Assembly: GCA_902596375.1 (NCBI GenBank) | Contig: CACJTU010000004.1 | Location: 21,788 to 85,787 of the forward strand | DNA from: an uncultured Pelagibacteraceae bacterium | GTDB lineage: Bacteria > Pseudomonadota > Alphaproteobacteria > Pelagibacterales > Pelagibacteraceae | Reading direction: 5' to 3' | Length of the DNA stretch: 64,000 nt | In this document: one piece after another, positions 10,206-20,674 of the stretch | Position numbering within the stretch: position 1 is the first letter of the stretch | Layout: every line of letters starts with the position of its first letter | Translations under genes and position numbers: made by a program | Notes under the pieces: generated by a model | Databases searched by the model: none | The model's input: only the letters and a program-made list of their open reading frames with translations | What the model was told of the DNA's origin: nothing

Positions 10206-11841
10206 TTTCCCTCAGTATATATTTAGATGTAAGCATTATAAATAGAGTTGCAATCAAAATTAAAAATAATGAAGGAACAGCTGCGGCTTCTAATAAGTCT
10301 TCTGAAGCAGATATATAAGCTGTAGTTGCAAATGTTTCAAAATTAAAAGGTCTTAAAATCAAAGTGATTGGCAATTCTCTTATTATTTCTAAAGAAATTA
10401 ATATTCCAACAAATAAAAGAGAGTTTCTTAAGAAAGGTACATGAATATTCATAAAAGTTTTCTTTTTAGAGTAACCAAGTAAATATGAACTTTCATCAAC
10501 AGAAATATTTATTTTCTCATAACCAGATTTTATTCCATTAAAAGCTAAAGAATAGAATCTTACAAAGTAAACCAATACGAGTCCTAGAATGGAACCAATA
10601 AACATTTTTTTAATAGATAAAAAACCTAGTGCTTTTACAACATTGTCATCAAACCATGCAATAAAAGTTATAAATGCCACTGCTAAAATTACTCCTGGAA
10701 TTGCATAACCAGAAATAGATAAAGTAGATAAAGCGTTTAAAGTTTTATTTTTAGAAACTCTATTCCCATAATTAGAAATTAAAGAAAAAATTATTAAAAC
10801 TAAGCTTGATAACAACACCAAGTACAAGGTGTTTAATGTTAAAGTTACTACTGGAATATCAAAAAGATTTTCAGGAAATTTTAATGTCCAATAAAGCATT
10901 TGACTTAGTGGAAATAAAAAACTTAGGAAAAAAACTAAGAAGCAAATTGAGAACGCAAAAAATGCTTTACTTCCTGATAGTTGGATTTTTTCTTTTTGTT
11001 TAAATCCTCCTTTAGTATTTGCGTGATACTTTGCCTTCTTTCTAGATAAATTTTCTAAAATAAATATTGCAAAAATGAATAAAAGTAGAAAAAAAGATAT
11101 CCTGTTTGAGAAAGCTAAGTCATCAAATGTAATCCAAGAATTATAAATACCCGTTGTTAAAGTATTTATAGAAAAGAAATCAACTGCCCCAAATTCGGCT
11201 AAAGTCTCCATTGCAACTAGAGAAAGGCCTGCAACAATTGCTGGTCTAGCGGCAGGTAAAATTAAAGAATAAAAGGATTTTGCTTTTGAAAATCCTAAAT
11301 TTCTACCTAAATCGATTAAATTTTGAGATTGATACTGGAATGATGCTCTTGAGAGAATATAAACGTAAGCAAATAGTGAGAAAGATAGTGAAAGTACAGC
11401 ACCTATTAGACCATCAAACTTCGGAATACTTTGGTTATAATTTGCTTCTCCAAACAGATTTTTCAATATCGAATATAAAGTTCCATAATTTTCAAAGAAA
11501 GCTGTCAATGAATATGCGTAAATATAAGGAGGCACAGCAAAAGATAATATAAGTGCCCATTTAAAAAAATTACTAAAAGGAAATTTATAAAAAGAAACTA
11601 AATAAGCCGTACTGGTTCCAATTAAAAAAGTTAAAACTAAAACACTAATCAGCAAAACTATTGAATTAAAAATATATTCAAATAAAAAGGTATCTTTAAG
11701 AATTTGATAATAATTTGATGTATCCTCAAAAAAACTAGTAAATACAGTAACAATTGGTATAGCAACAAAAACTGATACCAGTAAAGAACTTAAAAACCAA
11801 AAATTAATTTTTTTTAAATACATTTTTACCCTTTTTTTCAA
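10195..11841 (-). CDS. fbpB: Fe(III) ABC transporter permease (FbpB-like)
   Basis: 548-aa two-domain permease. ORF starts at TTG; ATG at 11821-11823 (MYLKKINFWF) is the likelier start. Confidence 0.87.
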   Translation of the reverse strand: MKKRVKMYLKKINFWFLSSLLVSVFVAIPIVTVFTSFFEDTSNYYQILKDTFLFEYIFNSIVLLISVLVLTFLIGTSTAYLVSFYKFPFSNFFKWALILSFAVPPYIYAYSLTAFFENYGTLYSILKNLFGEANYNQSIPKFDGLIGAVLSLSFSLFAYVYILSRASFQYQSQNLIDLGRNLGFSKAKSFYSLILPAARPAIVAGLSLVAMETLAEFGAVDFFSINTLTTGIYNSWITFDDLAFSNRISFFLLLFIFAIFILENLSRKKAKYHANTKGGFKQKEKIQLSGSKAFFAFSICFLVFFLSFLFPLSQMLYWTLKFPENLFDIPVVTLTLNTLYLVLLSSLVLIIFSLISNYGNRVSKNKTLNALSTLSISGYAIPGVILAVAFITFIAWFDDNVVKALGFLSIKKMFIGSILGLVLVYFVRFYSLAFNGIKSGYEKINISVDESSYLLGYSKKKTFMNIHVPFLRNSLLFVGILISLEIIRELPITLILRPFNFETFATTAYISASEDLLEAAAVPSLFLILIATLFIMLTSKYILRENER

Positions 11842-11893
11842 GTGAACATAATCAATAGTAGGGTAAATAACTATTGAGTTATGTTCACTTTTT
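11840..11893 (-). promoter_or_regulatory. Long intercistronic hairpin between the Fe-binding-protein genes and the permease
   Basis: AAGTGAACATAATCAATAGT (11840-11859) pairs with ACTATTGA-G-TTATGTTCACTT (11870-11890): ~20 bp, one bulge, 10-nt loop. Confidence 0.7.
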
Positions 11894-11898
11894 GAAAA

Positions 11899-12093
11899 TT
11901 AACTTTTTAGATCAAAAACATTAATGACACGATCAATATCATCATTTTCGATCTCAGATAATTTTCTATTATTTATTTTTTTTTTAATTTTTTCACATTG
12001 TGACAAGCATGGCTCACAAGTTATCTGACCCTCTGGAGAACCATTATTGCCTGGAGAAATGTCTAAATTAAAATTAAATAAATTTTTTCTCAC
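11899..12093 (-). CDS. Small hypothetical protein, 64 aa, with a CxxCxxxC cluster
   Basis: MRKNLFNFNLDISPGNNGSPEGQITCEPCLSQCEKIKKK...; between fbpA and fbpB. Confidence 0.6.
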   Translation of the reverse strand: MRKNLFNFNLDISPGNNGSPEGQITCEPCLSQCEKIKKKINNRKLSEIENDDIDRVINVFDLKS

Positions 12094-12100
12094 TTTTTCC

Positions 12101-13129
12101 TTACTTCCATCCAGCAGCTGTCATTACCTCTAATGCAGCAGCTTGATTTTTTCCATAGCTTGAAACTTTAGTTGTTAAATCTTGTTTAAAATCTAATCCT
12201 AAATTATTCACTACCAATGGATTTGGAGATACCCCAGCTATCATTGGAAACTCAAAAGTATTATTTGTAAAATGTTCCTGAGCCTCTGGTGATAATAAAA
12301 AGTCAACAAGAGCTATAGCATTTGCCTTATTAGGAGCTCCTTTAACTAAAGCTGCACAACTAATATTCATGTGTGTTCCTCTATCATTTTGATTAGGAAA
12401 AAATGCCTTAACTTTTTTAGCAGCTTCTTGTTGTTCTGTTCCTTTATTACCAGATAGCATAAGTGCCAAGTAATAAGTATTTGCTACAGCGATATCGGCT
12501 TCTCCAGCCGCAACCGCCATAATTTGAGCTCTGTCATTTCCTTTTGGTGTTCTTGCCATGTTGGAAACAACTCCTTTAGACCATTCAGCAGCAGCTTTCT
12601 TTCCATTATTTTCAATCAATGAAGCTACAAGAGATTTGTTGTAAATATTGCTTGATTTCCTAATTACTAATCTACCTTTCCATTTTGGATCAGCTAGACC
12701 TTCATATGTTAATCCTGATAATTCAGCACCACTAACTCTTTCTGGTGAGTAGTAAATTATTCTTGCTCTTTTAGCTACTCCTACCCAGTGTGTAGTTCTA
12801 AAATTTTTTGGAACAGAAGATTTAATTGTTGGAGACACCAAACCACTTTGAGTCATTCCTTTAGCCTTGAAAGCTCCGCATCTTCCAGCATCAGCAGTAA
12901 TATAAAGATCAGCTGAAGAGTCAGTCCCCTCTTCAATCATTCTTTTTTCTAATGCACTGGCCTTTCCATTAATCAGGTTTACTTTAATTCCAGTTTTGTT
13001 GGTAAATTTGCTATAAAGCTCATTATCTGCTTTGTAATGTCTTGCATTGAAGATATTTACTTCATTTGCAATCGCAAAAGACGAGACTATTAAAGAAACA
13101 AACAAACTTATTATTGTTACTTTTTTCAT
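12101..13129 (-). CDS. fbpA: Fe(III)-binding periplasmic protein (FbpA/IdiA/SfuC-like)
   Basis: EVNIFNARHYKADNELYSKFTNKTGIKVN; Fe-SBP motif AVANTYYLALM. Confidence 0.9.
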   Translation of the reverse strand: MKKVTIISLFVSLIVSSFAIANEVNIFNARHYKADNELYSKFTNKTGIKVNLINGKASALEKRMIEEGTDSSADLYITADAGRCGAFKAKGMTQSGLVSPTIKSSVPKNFRTTHWVGVAKRARIIYYSPERVSGAELSGLTYEGLADPKWKGRLVIRKSSNIYNKSLVASLIENNGKKAAAEWSKGVVSNMARTPKGNDRAQIMAVAAGEADIAVANTYYLALMLSGNKGTEQQEAAKKVKAFFPNQNDRGTHMNISCAALVKGAPNKANAIALVDFLLSPEAQEHFTNNTFEFPMIAGVSPNPLVVNNLGLDFKQDLTTKVSSYGKNQAAALEVMTAAGWK

Positions 13130-13163
13130 TATATCCTTTTCTTTACCCTAATTGATTTGCGAA

Positions 13164-13200
13164 TGAGAATTATTCTCAATGCGAATGATTATCAATCGCA
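13164..13200. promoter_or_regulatory. Two adjacent Fur-like 7-1-7 boxes upstream of fbpA
   Basis: TGAGAAT-T-ATTCTCA (13164-13178, perfect 7-1-7) and TGCGAAT-G-ATTATCA within TGCGAATGATTATCAATCGCA (13180-13200), 35-71 bp upstream of the fbpA start. Confidence 0.8.
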
Positions 13201-13252
13201 TATTTTGTCGCAGAATACAAGGTTTATTTGATATTATTTTTAGGCGTTATTT

Positions 13253-14140
13253 TTATTTCCAATCGCCGATTTTACTGAATAAGAAATTTCTAAAAGCTTG
13301 AACTCTAGCTGTGTTTTTTAATGATTGCGGGTAGACAAAGTGAGCTTCTGTTATAGGTCCTTCTACTTTTGGAAGCACTTTAATAATGTTATTAGAATTT
13401 GATACTAGATATTCTGGAAGTGCAGCTAATCCTACACCAGACTCAACGGCTAACAATAATCCCATAACACTATTCACTTTCATAATTGATTTTCTTTTCT
13501 TTCCATCATGCATTCCAATTTTTAACGCCCAATCAGGGTTATAAACTGGAGAAGGAGCACCTTTTCCAAAAGAAATAAATTTATGTTTATTTAAGTCTCC
13601 TATTGTTTTTGGCATTCCATTTTTTTCTAAGTACTTATTTGATCCATAAATATAATACTTAATATCAACTAATTTTTTTTGAATATAATTAAGCTGCTTT
13701 GGTCTTCTCATGAAAATTCCAATATCAGCTTGTCGAGTACTTAAATCTAATTCTTTGTCATCAAAAACTAATTCGATTTCAATTTCAGGGTTAAGTCTCA
13801 TAAATTCTTGAATTCTCGGTGTTAACCAGTGAGTTCCAAAACTTCTAACAGTAGTAATTGTTAATTTACCTGTTGGCTTACTTTTTTGATCTCCTAATGA
13901 GGTTTCAACTTCTTTTAGTTTACTTATTACTTCATGGGCTGTTTTAAAGACATATTCGCCATTTTCTGTAAGTGTTAATCCTCTAGCGTGTCTTTCGAAC
14001 AATTGTACTTTTAAATCTTGTTCTAATGATTGAATTTGTCTACTAATTGCTGATTGACTGAGATTTAAGTTAACTGTAGCGTTTGTAAAACTACCTGCCT
14101 CAGCTACAGCATGAAAAATTTTTAATTTATCCCAATCCAT
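13253..14140 (-). CDS. LysR-family transcriptional regulator
   Basis: N-terminal wHTH MDWDKLKIFHAVAEAGSFTNATVNLNLSQSAISRQIQSLE. Confidence 0.92.
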   Translation of the reverse strand: MDWDKLKIFHAVAEAGSFTNATVNLNLSQSAISRQIQSLEQDLKVQLFERHARGLTLTENGEYVFKTAHEVISKLKEVETSLGDQKSKPTGKLTITTVRSFGTHWLTPRIQEFMRLNPEIEIELVFDDKELDLSTRQADIGIFMRRPKQLNYIQKKLVDIKYYIYGSNKYLEKNGMPKTIGDLNKHKFISFGKGAPSPVYNPDWALKIGMHDGKKRKSIMKVNSVMGLLLAVESGVGLAALPEYLVSNSNNIIKVLPKVEGPITEAHFVYPQSLKNTARVQAFRNFLFSKIGDWK

Positions 14141-15141
14141 TATTTATTTAAATCAACTAATACTCTTCCAGCAATTTCACCTTTTAAAATTTTTGGATAA
14201 GTTTCAACTAATTCCTCCAAACTAACAGTTAAAACTGATTTTTCAATTAAATCAAAATCAATTAATTTAGATGCTTCTCCCCAAATAAAATCTCTTCTCT
14301 TTATACTGCAATTAGCAGAGTCCATTCCCCAAACTTTAATACCTCTTAACATAAATGGAAGTAAATTTGTGTTAAGCTCATTACTGTTTGCATTTCCACA
14401 AACTGCTATAATTCCATTTGATTTTGTTTGAGCTATTGCGTTTGCTAAAATTTTTCCACCTACAGTATCAACTATCCCATCCCATAAACCTTTGTCTATT
14501 GGTCTCGGGTCTTTATCAAATTCGGCCCTATTTATAATGTTTTTAGCACCTAATGATTTTAAATAGTCTGACTTAGAAACTTTTCCTGTTACTGCAGTAA
14601 CGTTGTAACCTAATTTAGTTAAAGCCATAACTGCTAAACTACCGACTCCGCCTGTTGCACCAGTTACTAAAACATCGTTAACTTTTTCTCCTAATAAAAT
14701 ACTTTCTCTAGCTTGAATAGCAAATACGCTCATTAAAGAAGTTAAACCTGCTGTTCCTAAAATCATTGCTTGTTTGCTAGTTAAACTATCTGGTTTTCTA
14801 ACTAAAAAGTCTCCACTTACTTTTGCTATTTGTGAAAACCCTCCAAAAAAAACTTCTCCCACTCTAAAACCAGTAAGTATTACTTCATCACCTTCTTTAA
14901 ATTTTGGATTTTCGCTTTGAATTACAGTTCCAGAAAAATCTATTCCTGGAATATGAGGATATTCTTTAACTAATCTTCCACCATTCTTTAGAATCATTCC
15001 ATCTTTGAAGTTTAAGTCTGAATAATCTACTTTTACGGTTACATCTCCATGTTTTAAGAAACTTTTATCTAAAGATTTTACTTCACGTGAAAAATTTTCG
15101 CCTTCTTGGTTAAGGACTATTGCTTTGAATTGATCCGACAC
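14140..15141 (-). CDS. acuI: YhdH/AcuI-type acryloyl-CoA reductase/quinone oxidoreductase
   Basis: DYSDLNFKDGMILKNGGRLVKEYPHIPGIDFSGTV, VLVTGATGGVGSLAV, WGMDS. Confidence 0.85.
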   Translation of the reverse strand: MSDQFKAIVLNQEGENFSREVKSLDKSFLKHGDVTVKVDYSDLNFKDGMILKNGGRLVKEYPHIPGIDFSGTVIQSENPKFKEGDEVILTGFRVGEVFFGGFSQIAKVSGDFLVRKPDSLTSKQAMILGTAGLTSLMSVFAIQARESILLGEKVNDVLVTGATGGVGSLAVMALTKLGYNVTAVTGKVSKSDYLKSLGAKNIINRAEFDKDPRPIDKGLWDGIVDTVGGKILANAIAQTKSNGIIAVCGNANSNELNTNLLPFMLRGIKVWGMDSANCSIKRRDFIWGEASKLIDFDLIEKSVLTVSLEELVETYPKILKGEIAGRVLVDLNK

Positions 15142-15142
15142 A

Positions 15143-15763
15143 CTAATCTTTTAACGTAGTGCTGATAAATCGTAAATATCTATTTTGATAACTTAAATCT
15201 TCTTTAAATTGACCTAAGTAAAAATTAGTCACTGTCGTTGCTTGTTCTTTTTTAATACCTCTCATAGTCATACACTGATGAGTTGAATCTATAGTTACTG
15301 CAACACCTTTTGCATCTAGAGCTTCCATTAGAGTATTTGCAATCTGAACAGTTAATCTTTCTTGTGTCTGTAATCTCTTTGAAAATATTTCAACTACTCT
15401 TGCAATTTTACTTAAACCTACAACTCTTTCATTTGGTATATAAGCAACATGAGCTTTTCCTATAATCGGAGCCATATGATGTTCGCAATGACTTTGCACT
15501 GAGATATTTTTTTGAACAACCATATCGCTATAACCTTCAACATCGCCAAAAGTTTTATCTAATACTTTTTTTGCATCCTCATTGTAACCTTGAAAATATT
15601 CTTTGAATGCTTTTACAACTCTTTTAGGGGTTTCTAACAATCCCTCTCTTTTAGGATCTTCACCCATCCAAGATAAAATGGTTCTAATAGCTTCTTCAGC
15701 TTCTTTATCTGAAACCTTCTTTATATCTAAATTTTTATCGTTTGTGTCTTTTACTAATTTCAT
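15143..15763 (-). CDS. folE: GTP cyclohydrolase I
   Basis: SHCEHHMAPIIGKAHVAYIPNERVVGLSKIARVV; QERLTVQIA; STHQCMTMRG. Confidence 0.96.
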   Translation of the reverse strand: MKLVKDTNDKNLDIKKVSDKEAEEAIRTILSWMGEDPKREGLLETPKRVVKAFKEYFQGYNEDAKKVLDKTFGDVEGYSDMVVQKNISVQSHCEHHMAPIIGKAHVAYIPNERVVGLSKIARVVEIFSKRLQTQERLTVQIANTLMEALDAKGVAVTIDSTHQCMTMRGIKKEQATTVTNFYLGQFKEDLSYQNRYLRFISTTLKD

Positions 15764-15840
15764 AGCGCCTTTTTATACAGTAAATACCTGAATTTAAAAA
15801 TATTTAATATATTTAGATATGTGCTACATAATCACCCCGT

Positions 15841-16308
15841 ATGTTCAAAAAAAGAGAAAATATCTATGAAATAGAAGAAGGAAATCTTCTATCACCAAAA
15901 TTTGATAATGATGGGTTAATCCCAGTTATTACTATGTGTTCAAAAACAAAGGATATTTTGATGCATGGATATATGAATGTAGAGGCTCTTAAAAAGACAA
16001 TTGAAACTAAAGAAGCACACTATTTTAGTAGATCGAGAAAAGCTATTTGGCACAAAGGTAAAACAAGTGGTTTTACTCAAAAGGTTACTGAAATAAGAAT
16101 TGATGATGATCAAGACTCCATATGGTTAACAGTTGATATAGGGGATGGAGCTAGTTGTCATGTTGGTTATAGATCATGTTTTTATAGATCAATTCCTATG
16201 GGACTAATAGAAAACGGAAGAAAAATTGAAATGAAATTTCTTGAGAAAGAAAAAAAATTTGACCCCGAAGAAGTTTATAAGGGTCAACCTAATCCTACAA
16301 AAATATAG
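15841..16308 (+). CDS. hisI: Phosphoribosyl-AMP cyclohydrolase
   Basis: MHGYMNVEAL, EAHYFSRSRKAIWHKGKTSG, GASCHVGYRSCFYR. Confidence 0.93.
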   Translation: MFKKRENIYEIEEGNLLSPKFDNDGLIPVITMCSKTKDILMHGYMNVEALKKTIETKEAHYFSRSRKAIWHKGKTSGFTQKVTEIRIDDDQDSIWLTVDIGDGASCHVGYRSCFYRSIPMGLIENGRKIEMKFLEKEKKFDPEEVYKGQPNPTKI

Positions 16309-16313
16309 TTGCT

Positions 16314-16961
16314 ATGACAAATGATAAAGATGATGTAATTAAAGTTATTAGGCCATTTGGCCCATCAATTGCTAGAATTAAAATGCCTGACATGTTAGTT
16401 GATAACTTAAATAATTATATTGATGAAATAATAACTGATAAAAATAAAAGCAAAGTATTAGATCATGGACATAAACTTGCAGGTAACGTATCACAGGAAC
16501 TAAAATTAGAAAACGACTTTGTAACTTCTTCTGGTTTCCACAAATTTTTAGGTTCCTCTGTAACTAAGTGGATAAAATTATCTGAAAATAAAGATATTAA
16601 AGAATTTAAGTTGATAAGATCTTGGGTAGTAAGACAATTTCAAAATGAATACAATCCTGTTCATTGGCATGGTGGTCACATATCAGGAGTTGGGTATTTA
16701 AAAGTTCCAAGCACATACGGTAAAGGTTTTCAGGAAAAGGAAAAAGGTCATAATAATGGCCAGATCGATCTAATACATGGTTCAAGACAATTTCTATCAG
16801 CATCAGATTTTTTAATAACTCCAGAAGTTGGGTATTTTTATTTATTTCCACACTACTTGATGCATACTGTATATCCTTTTAATAGTACTAATGAAGAAAG
16901 AAGGTCAGTATCATTTAATGCATATATTGACGAAAAAATTTTTAATGTCTTTGCAAATTAA
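16314..16961 (+). CDS. Putative 2OG-Fe(II) oxygenase
   Basis: NPVHWHGGHISGVGYLKVP ... LMHTVYPF ... RRSVSFN. Confidence 0.75.
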   Translation: MTNDKDDVIKVIRPFGPSIARIKMPDMLVDNLNNYIDEIITDKNKSKVLDHGHKLAGNVSQELKLENDFVTSSGFHKFLGSSVTKWIKLSENKDIKEFKLIRSWVVRQFQNEYNPVHWHGGHISGVGYLKVPSTYGKGFQEKEKGHNNGQIDLIHGSRQFLSASDFLITPEVGYFYLFPHYLMHTVYPFNSTNEERRSVSFNAYIDEKIFNVFAN

Positions 16962-17328
16962 AAAACAAAAAAATGTTCTTGGAGAAGATTTAGAAGAGTG
17001 TTCAAATGAACCTTTAACTGGTTGGTTTCGTGATGGTTGTTGCAATACTGATGAAAATGATCATGGTGTACACACAGTTTGTGCAAAAGTAACAACTGAG
17101 TTTTTGGAATGGTTAAAAGAAGCAGGAAATGATTTAATTACTCCACATCCTGAATTTGGATTTCCGGGATTAAAAGATGGTGATGGTTGGTGCGTGTGTG
17201 CAAGTTGGTACGCTAAAGCTGTTGACGCAGGCAAAGGTTGTCCAATATTCTTAAAAAGAACTCATAAAAATACACTTAAACATCTTCCTATCGAAACATT
17301 AAAGAAGTTTGCGATAGACTTATCTTAA
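16945..17328 (+). CDS. DUF2237 family protein
   Basis: ORF 16891..17328; likely start ATG 16945 (MSLQIKKQKNVLGEDLEECSNEPLTGWFRDGCC...). DGDGWCVCASWYAKA typical of DUF2237. Confidence 0.8.
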   Translation: MSLQIKKQKNVLGEDLEECSNEPLTGWFRDGCCNTDENDHGVHTVCAKVTTEFLEWLKEAGNDLITPHPEFGFPGLKDGDGWCVCASWYAKAVDAGKGCPIFLKRTHKNTLKHLPIETLKKFAIDLS

Positions 17329-18948
17329 TTACATATTTCCATATCTTGGTCCACCACTACCTTCGGGTGTAACCCAAGTTATATTTTGGGAAGGTTCTTT
17401 AATATCACAAGTTTTACAATGGATACAATTTTGAGAATTAATTACAAATTTATTTACCTCATTTTCTCTTTGAACTTCATAAACCCCTGCAGGACAATAT
17501 CTTTGAGCGGGTTCATCAAATTTTTCTAACGTATAATTGATTGGTAAATTAGGGTCTTTAAGCTTTAAATGAACTGGCTGATTATCAGCATGATTTGTAC
17601 CAGTGAGATAAACTGAACTTGTTTTGTCAAACGTTATTACATTATCATATTTTGGATAATCTATTTTAGGCATTTGGTTTGCGGGTTTTAATGTTTCATG
17701 ATCAGCATGTTTATGTTTTAGAGTAAAAGGAAGTTTCCCTCTAAATAAAATTTGATCAATACCTGTAAAAATAATTCCTAAAATTAACCCCCAACTAAAA
17801 CTAGGTTTAACATTTCGAGCCTCATAAAGCTCTTTATAAAGCCAACTATTTTTAAATTTATCTTCATATATAGATAAATCTCTGTTTTCTTTTAAATGAT
17901 CATTAATAGTTTCGGCAGCAATCATTCCACTTTTCATCGCTGTATGAGAACCTTTAATTTTTGGCATATTCAAAGTTCCAGCATCACAACCAACTAGTAA
18001 AGCTCCAGGCATAAACATTTTTGGCAAACTTTGAAATCCACCTTCAATTAAGGCTCTTGCACCGTAAGAGATCCTTTTTCCACCTTCTATTATTTTTTTT
18101 ATTGCCGGATGGGTTTTAAATCTCTGAAATTCATCATAAGGAGAAAGGTGAGGATTTTTATAATCTAAACCTATTACATAACCTAGGAAAACTTGTTTAT
18201 TTTCTGCATGGTACATAAAACTACCACCATATGTATTGTTATCTAATGGCCATCCGGCTGTATGCATTACTAAGCCTTCCTCGTGATTTTTATCTTCTAT
18301 TTCCCAAATCTCTTTAAAACCAATTCCGTATTGTTGAGGATCTTTACCTTTATTTAATTCAAACTTTTCAATCAATTGTTTTCCTAAATGACCTCTGCAC
18401 CCTTCTGCAAAAACAGTTACTTTACCTAAAAGCTCAATACCAGGTTCAAAACTATCTTTTTTATTACCATCTTTATCTATACCCATATCTTGAGTTGCAA
18501 CACCTTTAACAGATCCATCTTCGTTATATAAAATTTCACTTGCTGGAAATCCTGGAAAGATTTCAACACCTAAATTTTCAGCTTGTTCAGCAAGCCATCT
18601 ACACAGATTTGCCAAACTAATAATATAATTTTTATGATTTTGCTGTACTGCAGGTAGAAGCCAAGTTGGCCAATTTAAAGACTTGGTTTTTCCTAAAAAT
18701 AAAAATTTTTCTTTAGTTACTTTTGTTTTGATTGGAGAATTTAATTCTCTCCAATTTGGTAATAATTCATCTAGTGCACGAGTTTCAAATACATTTCCAC
18801 TTAAAATATGCGCTCCAATCTCTGATGCTTTTTCTAATAAACAAACATTTATATTTGGATCTAATTGTTTTAACTTTATTGCGGCTGATAATCCTGATGG
18901 TCCTCCACCAATGATTACAACATCATATTCCATCGATTCTCTAGACAT
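17329..18948 (-). CDS. Electron transfer flavoprotein-ubiquinone oxidoreductase (ETF-QO)
   Basis: DVVIIGGGPSGLSAAIKLKQ; C-terminal 4Fe-4S region INSQNCIHCKTCDIKEPSQNITWVTPEGSGGPRY. Confidence 0.95.
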   Translation of the reverse strand: MSRESMEYDVVIIGGGPSGLSAAIKLKQLDPNINVCLLEKASEIGAHILSGNVFETRALDELLPNWRELNSPIKTKVTKEKFLFLGKTKSLNWPTWLLPAVQQNHKNYIISLANLCRWLAEQAENLGVEIFPGFPASEILYNEDGSVKGVATQDMGIDKDGNKKDSFEPGIELLGKVTVFAEGCRGHLGKQLIEKFELNKGKDPQQYGIGFKEIWEIEDKNHEEGLVMHTAGWPLDNNTYGGSFMYHAENKQVFLGYVIGLDYKNPHLSPYDEFQRFKTHPAIKKIIEGGKRISYGARALIEGGFQSLPKMFMPGALLVGCDAGTLNMPKIKGSHTAMKSGMIAAETINDHLKENRDLSIYEDKFKNSWLYKELYEARNVKPSFSWGLILGIIFTGIDQILFRGKLPFTLKHKHADHETLKPANQMPKIDYPKYDNVITFDKTSSVYLTGTNHADNQPVHLKLKDPNLPINYTLEKFDEPAQRYCPAGVYEVQRENEVNKFVINSQNCIHCKTCDIKEPSQNITWVTPEGSGGPRYGNM

Positions 18949-18971
18949 ACTCTAGTTTTTAACTGTAAGGA

Positions 18972-19925
18972 TTATTTTTGTATAGTGTTTAATTTGTTCA
19001 ACTCTTCCATGAACTGAGGCAGTGCCTCAAATAAATCAGCTTCAAGTCCATAATCTGCAACACTAAAAATTGGCGCTTCACCATCTTTATTAATTGCAAC
19101 TATAATTTTACTTTCCTTCATTCCCGCTAAATGCTGAATAGCACCTGAAATTCCAACAGCGATATATAGATCTGGTACTACCACTTTTCCTGTTTGACCT
19201 ACTTGGTGATCATTGCTTATGTATCCAGCGTCTACTGCCGCTCTTGATGCTCCAATTGCTGCACCTAGTTTGTCAGCAATTTCTGTAATTAATTTAAAAT
19301 TGTCCCCACTTTGCATTCCTCTGCCACCTGATACAACAATTCTTGCTGTTCCAAGCTCAGGTCGATCAGATTTAATTTCTTCTCTTTTAATAAATTTTGT
19401 ATTTGAAAATTCGTCACTAGCATCCATTTTTTCAATTGGGGCTGATCCACCTGTGCTTTCACATGGATCGAAAGAAGTGGGTCTGATTGTAACGCACTTT
19501 TTAGCATCATTACTCTTAATTGTTGCAAAAGCATTACCTGCATAAATTGGTCTTAAAAAAGTATCTGGTGATATTACTTTAATAATGTCACTTACTTGCG
19601 ATGTATCAAGATTAGCAGCAATTCGTGGCATCAAATTTTTTCCAAATGTATTTGCCGAACAAACAATGTGAGAATAATTTTCTGCGAGTTTAACGATCAC
19701 TGGAGCAAAATTTTCTGCTGTGAAGTTTTCATAGTGAGCTCCTTCCACACTTATTACCTTTTTAACTACTGGAAGTTCAGATAATTGTTTTGCAGCATCT
19801 GAAGAGTTTTGACCAATAATTATTGCATGAACATCTGACTCAATTTGAGATGCTGCCGTAGCTGCATTAAGAGTAAATGGTCTTAATTCTTTATTATTGT
19901 GTTCCGCTATAAGTAAAACTGCCAT
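18972..19925 (-). CDS. etfA: Electron transfer flavoprotein alpha subunit
   Basis: [46 protein letters not shown]. Confidence 0.96.
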   Translation of the reverse strand: MAVLLIAEHNNKELRPFTLNAATAASQIESDVHAIIIGQNSSDAAKQLSELPVVKKVISVEGAHYENFTAENFAPVIVKLAENYSHIVCSANTFGKNLMPRIAANLDTSQVSDIIKVISPDTFLRPIYAGNAFATIKSNDAKKCVTIRPTSFDPCESTGGSAPIEKMDASDEFSNTKFIKREEIKSDRPELGTARIVVSGGRGMQSGDNFKLITEIADKLGAAIGASRAAVDAGYISNDHQVGQTGKVVVPDLYIAVGISGAIQHLAGMKESKIIVAINKDGEAPIFSVADYGLEADLFEALPQFMEELNKLNTIQK

Positions 19926-20674
19926 TAAATTACTTTCGCCTCATTTTTTAACTTTTGAACCAATTCAGCAACATTTGCTACTTTTATACCTGCTTTTCTT
20001 TTTGGAGGTTCCTCTACTTTTAATAGTTCTAATCTTGGTGATACATCTACACCTAAATCAGAAGCAGCAATTTCCTCTATAGGTTTTTTCTTAGCCTTCA
20101 TTATATTTGGTAGTGATGCATATCTTGGTTCATTCAGCCTAAGATCACAAGTTACAATAGCTGGAACATTTATTTCAATTGTTTCAAGACCTTCATCTAT
20201 TTCTCTAGTTACTTCTAATTTATTATCTTTAACATCAATCTTAGAGGCAAATGTTGCTTGTGGCCAATTTAATAAAGCACTCAACATTTGGCCTGTTTGA
20301 TTACAATCGTCATCAATTGCTTGTTTACCCATAAATACTAAATCTGGTTTTTCTTTATCTACTATTTTTTGTAAAATTTTTGAAACAGCGAGTGGCTCTA
20401 GAATTCCATCAACTTTTACATGAATACCTCTATCAGCACCAACTGCTAAAGCTTTCCTAACTGTTTCTTGAGCTTTTTCTTCTCCAACAGTTACTGCAAC
20501 TACTTCTGTTGCTTTACCAGCCTCTTTAATTTTTACAGCCTCTTCTATTGCATTATCATCAGGAGGATTGGTTGACATTTTAACATTGTCAGTAACTACT
20601 CCCGTTCCGTCTTCTTTAACTCTGATTTGAACGTTGTAATCAATAACCCTTTTTACAGCTACTAAAATTTTCAT
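19925..20674 (-). CDS. etfB: Electron transfer flavoprotein beta subunit
   Basis: [44 protein letters not shown]. Confidence 0.96.
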   Translation of the reverse strand: MKILVAVKRVIDYNVQIRVKEDGTGVVTDNVKMSTNPPDDNAIEEAVKIKEAGKATEVVAVTVGEEKAQETVRKALAVGADRGIHVKVDGILEPLAVSKILQKIVDKEKPDLVFMGKQAIDDDCNQTGQMLSALLNWPQATFASKIDVKDNKLEVTREIDEGLETIEINVPAIVTCDLRLNEPRYASLPNIMKAKKKPIEEIAASDLGVDVSPRLELLKVEEPPKRKAGIKVANVAELVQKLKNEAKVI

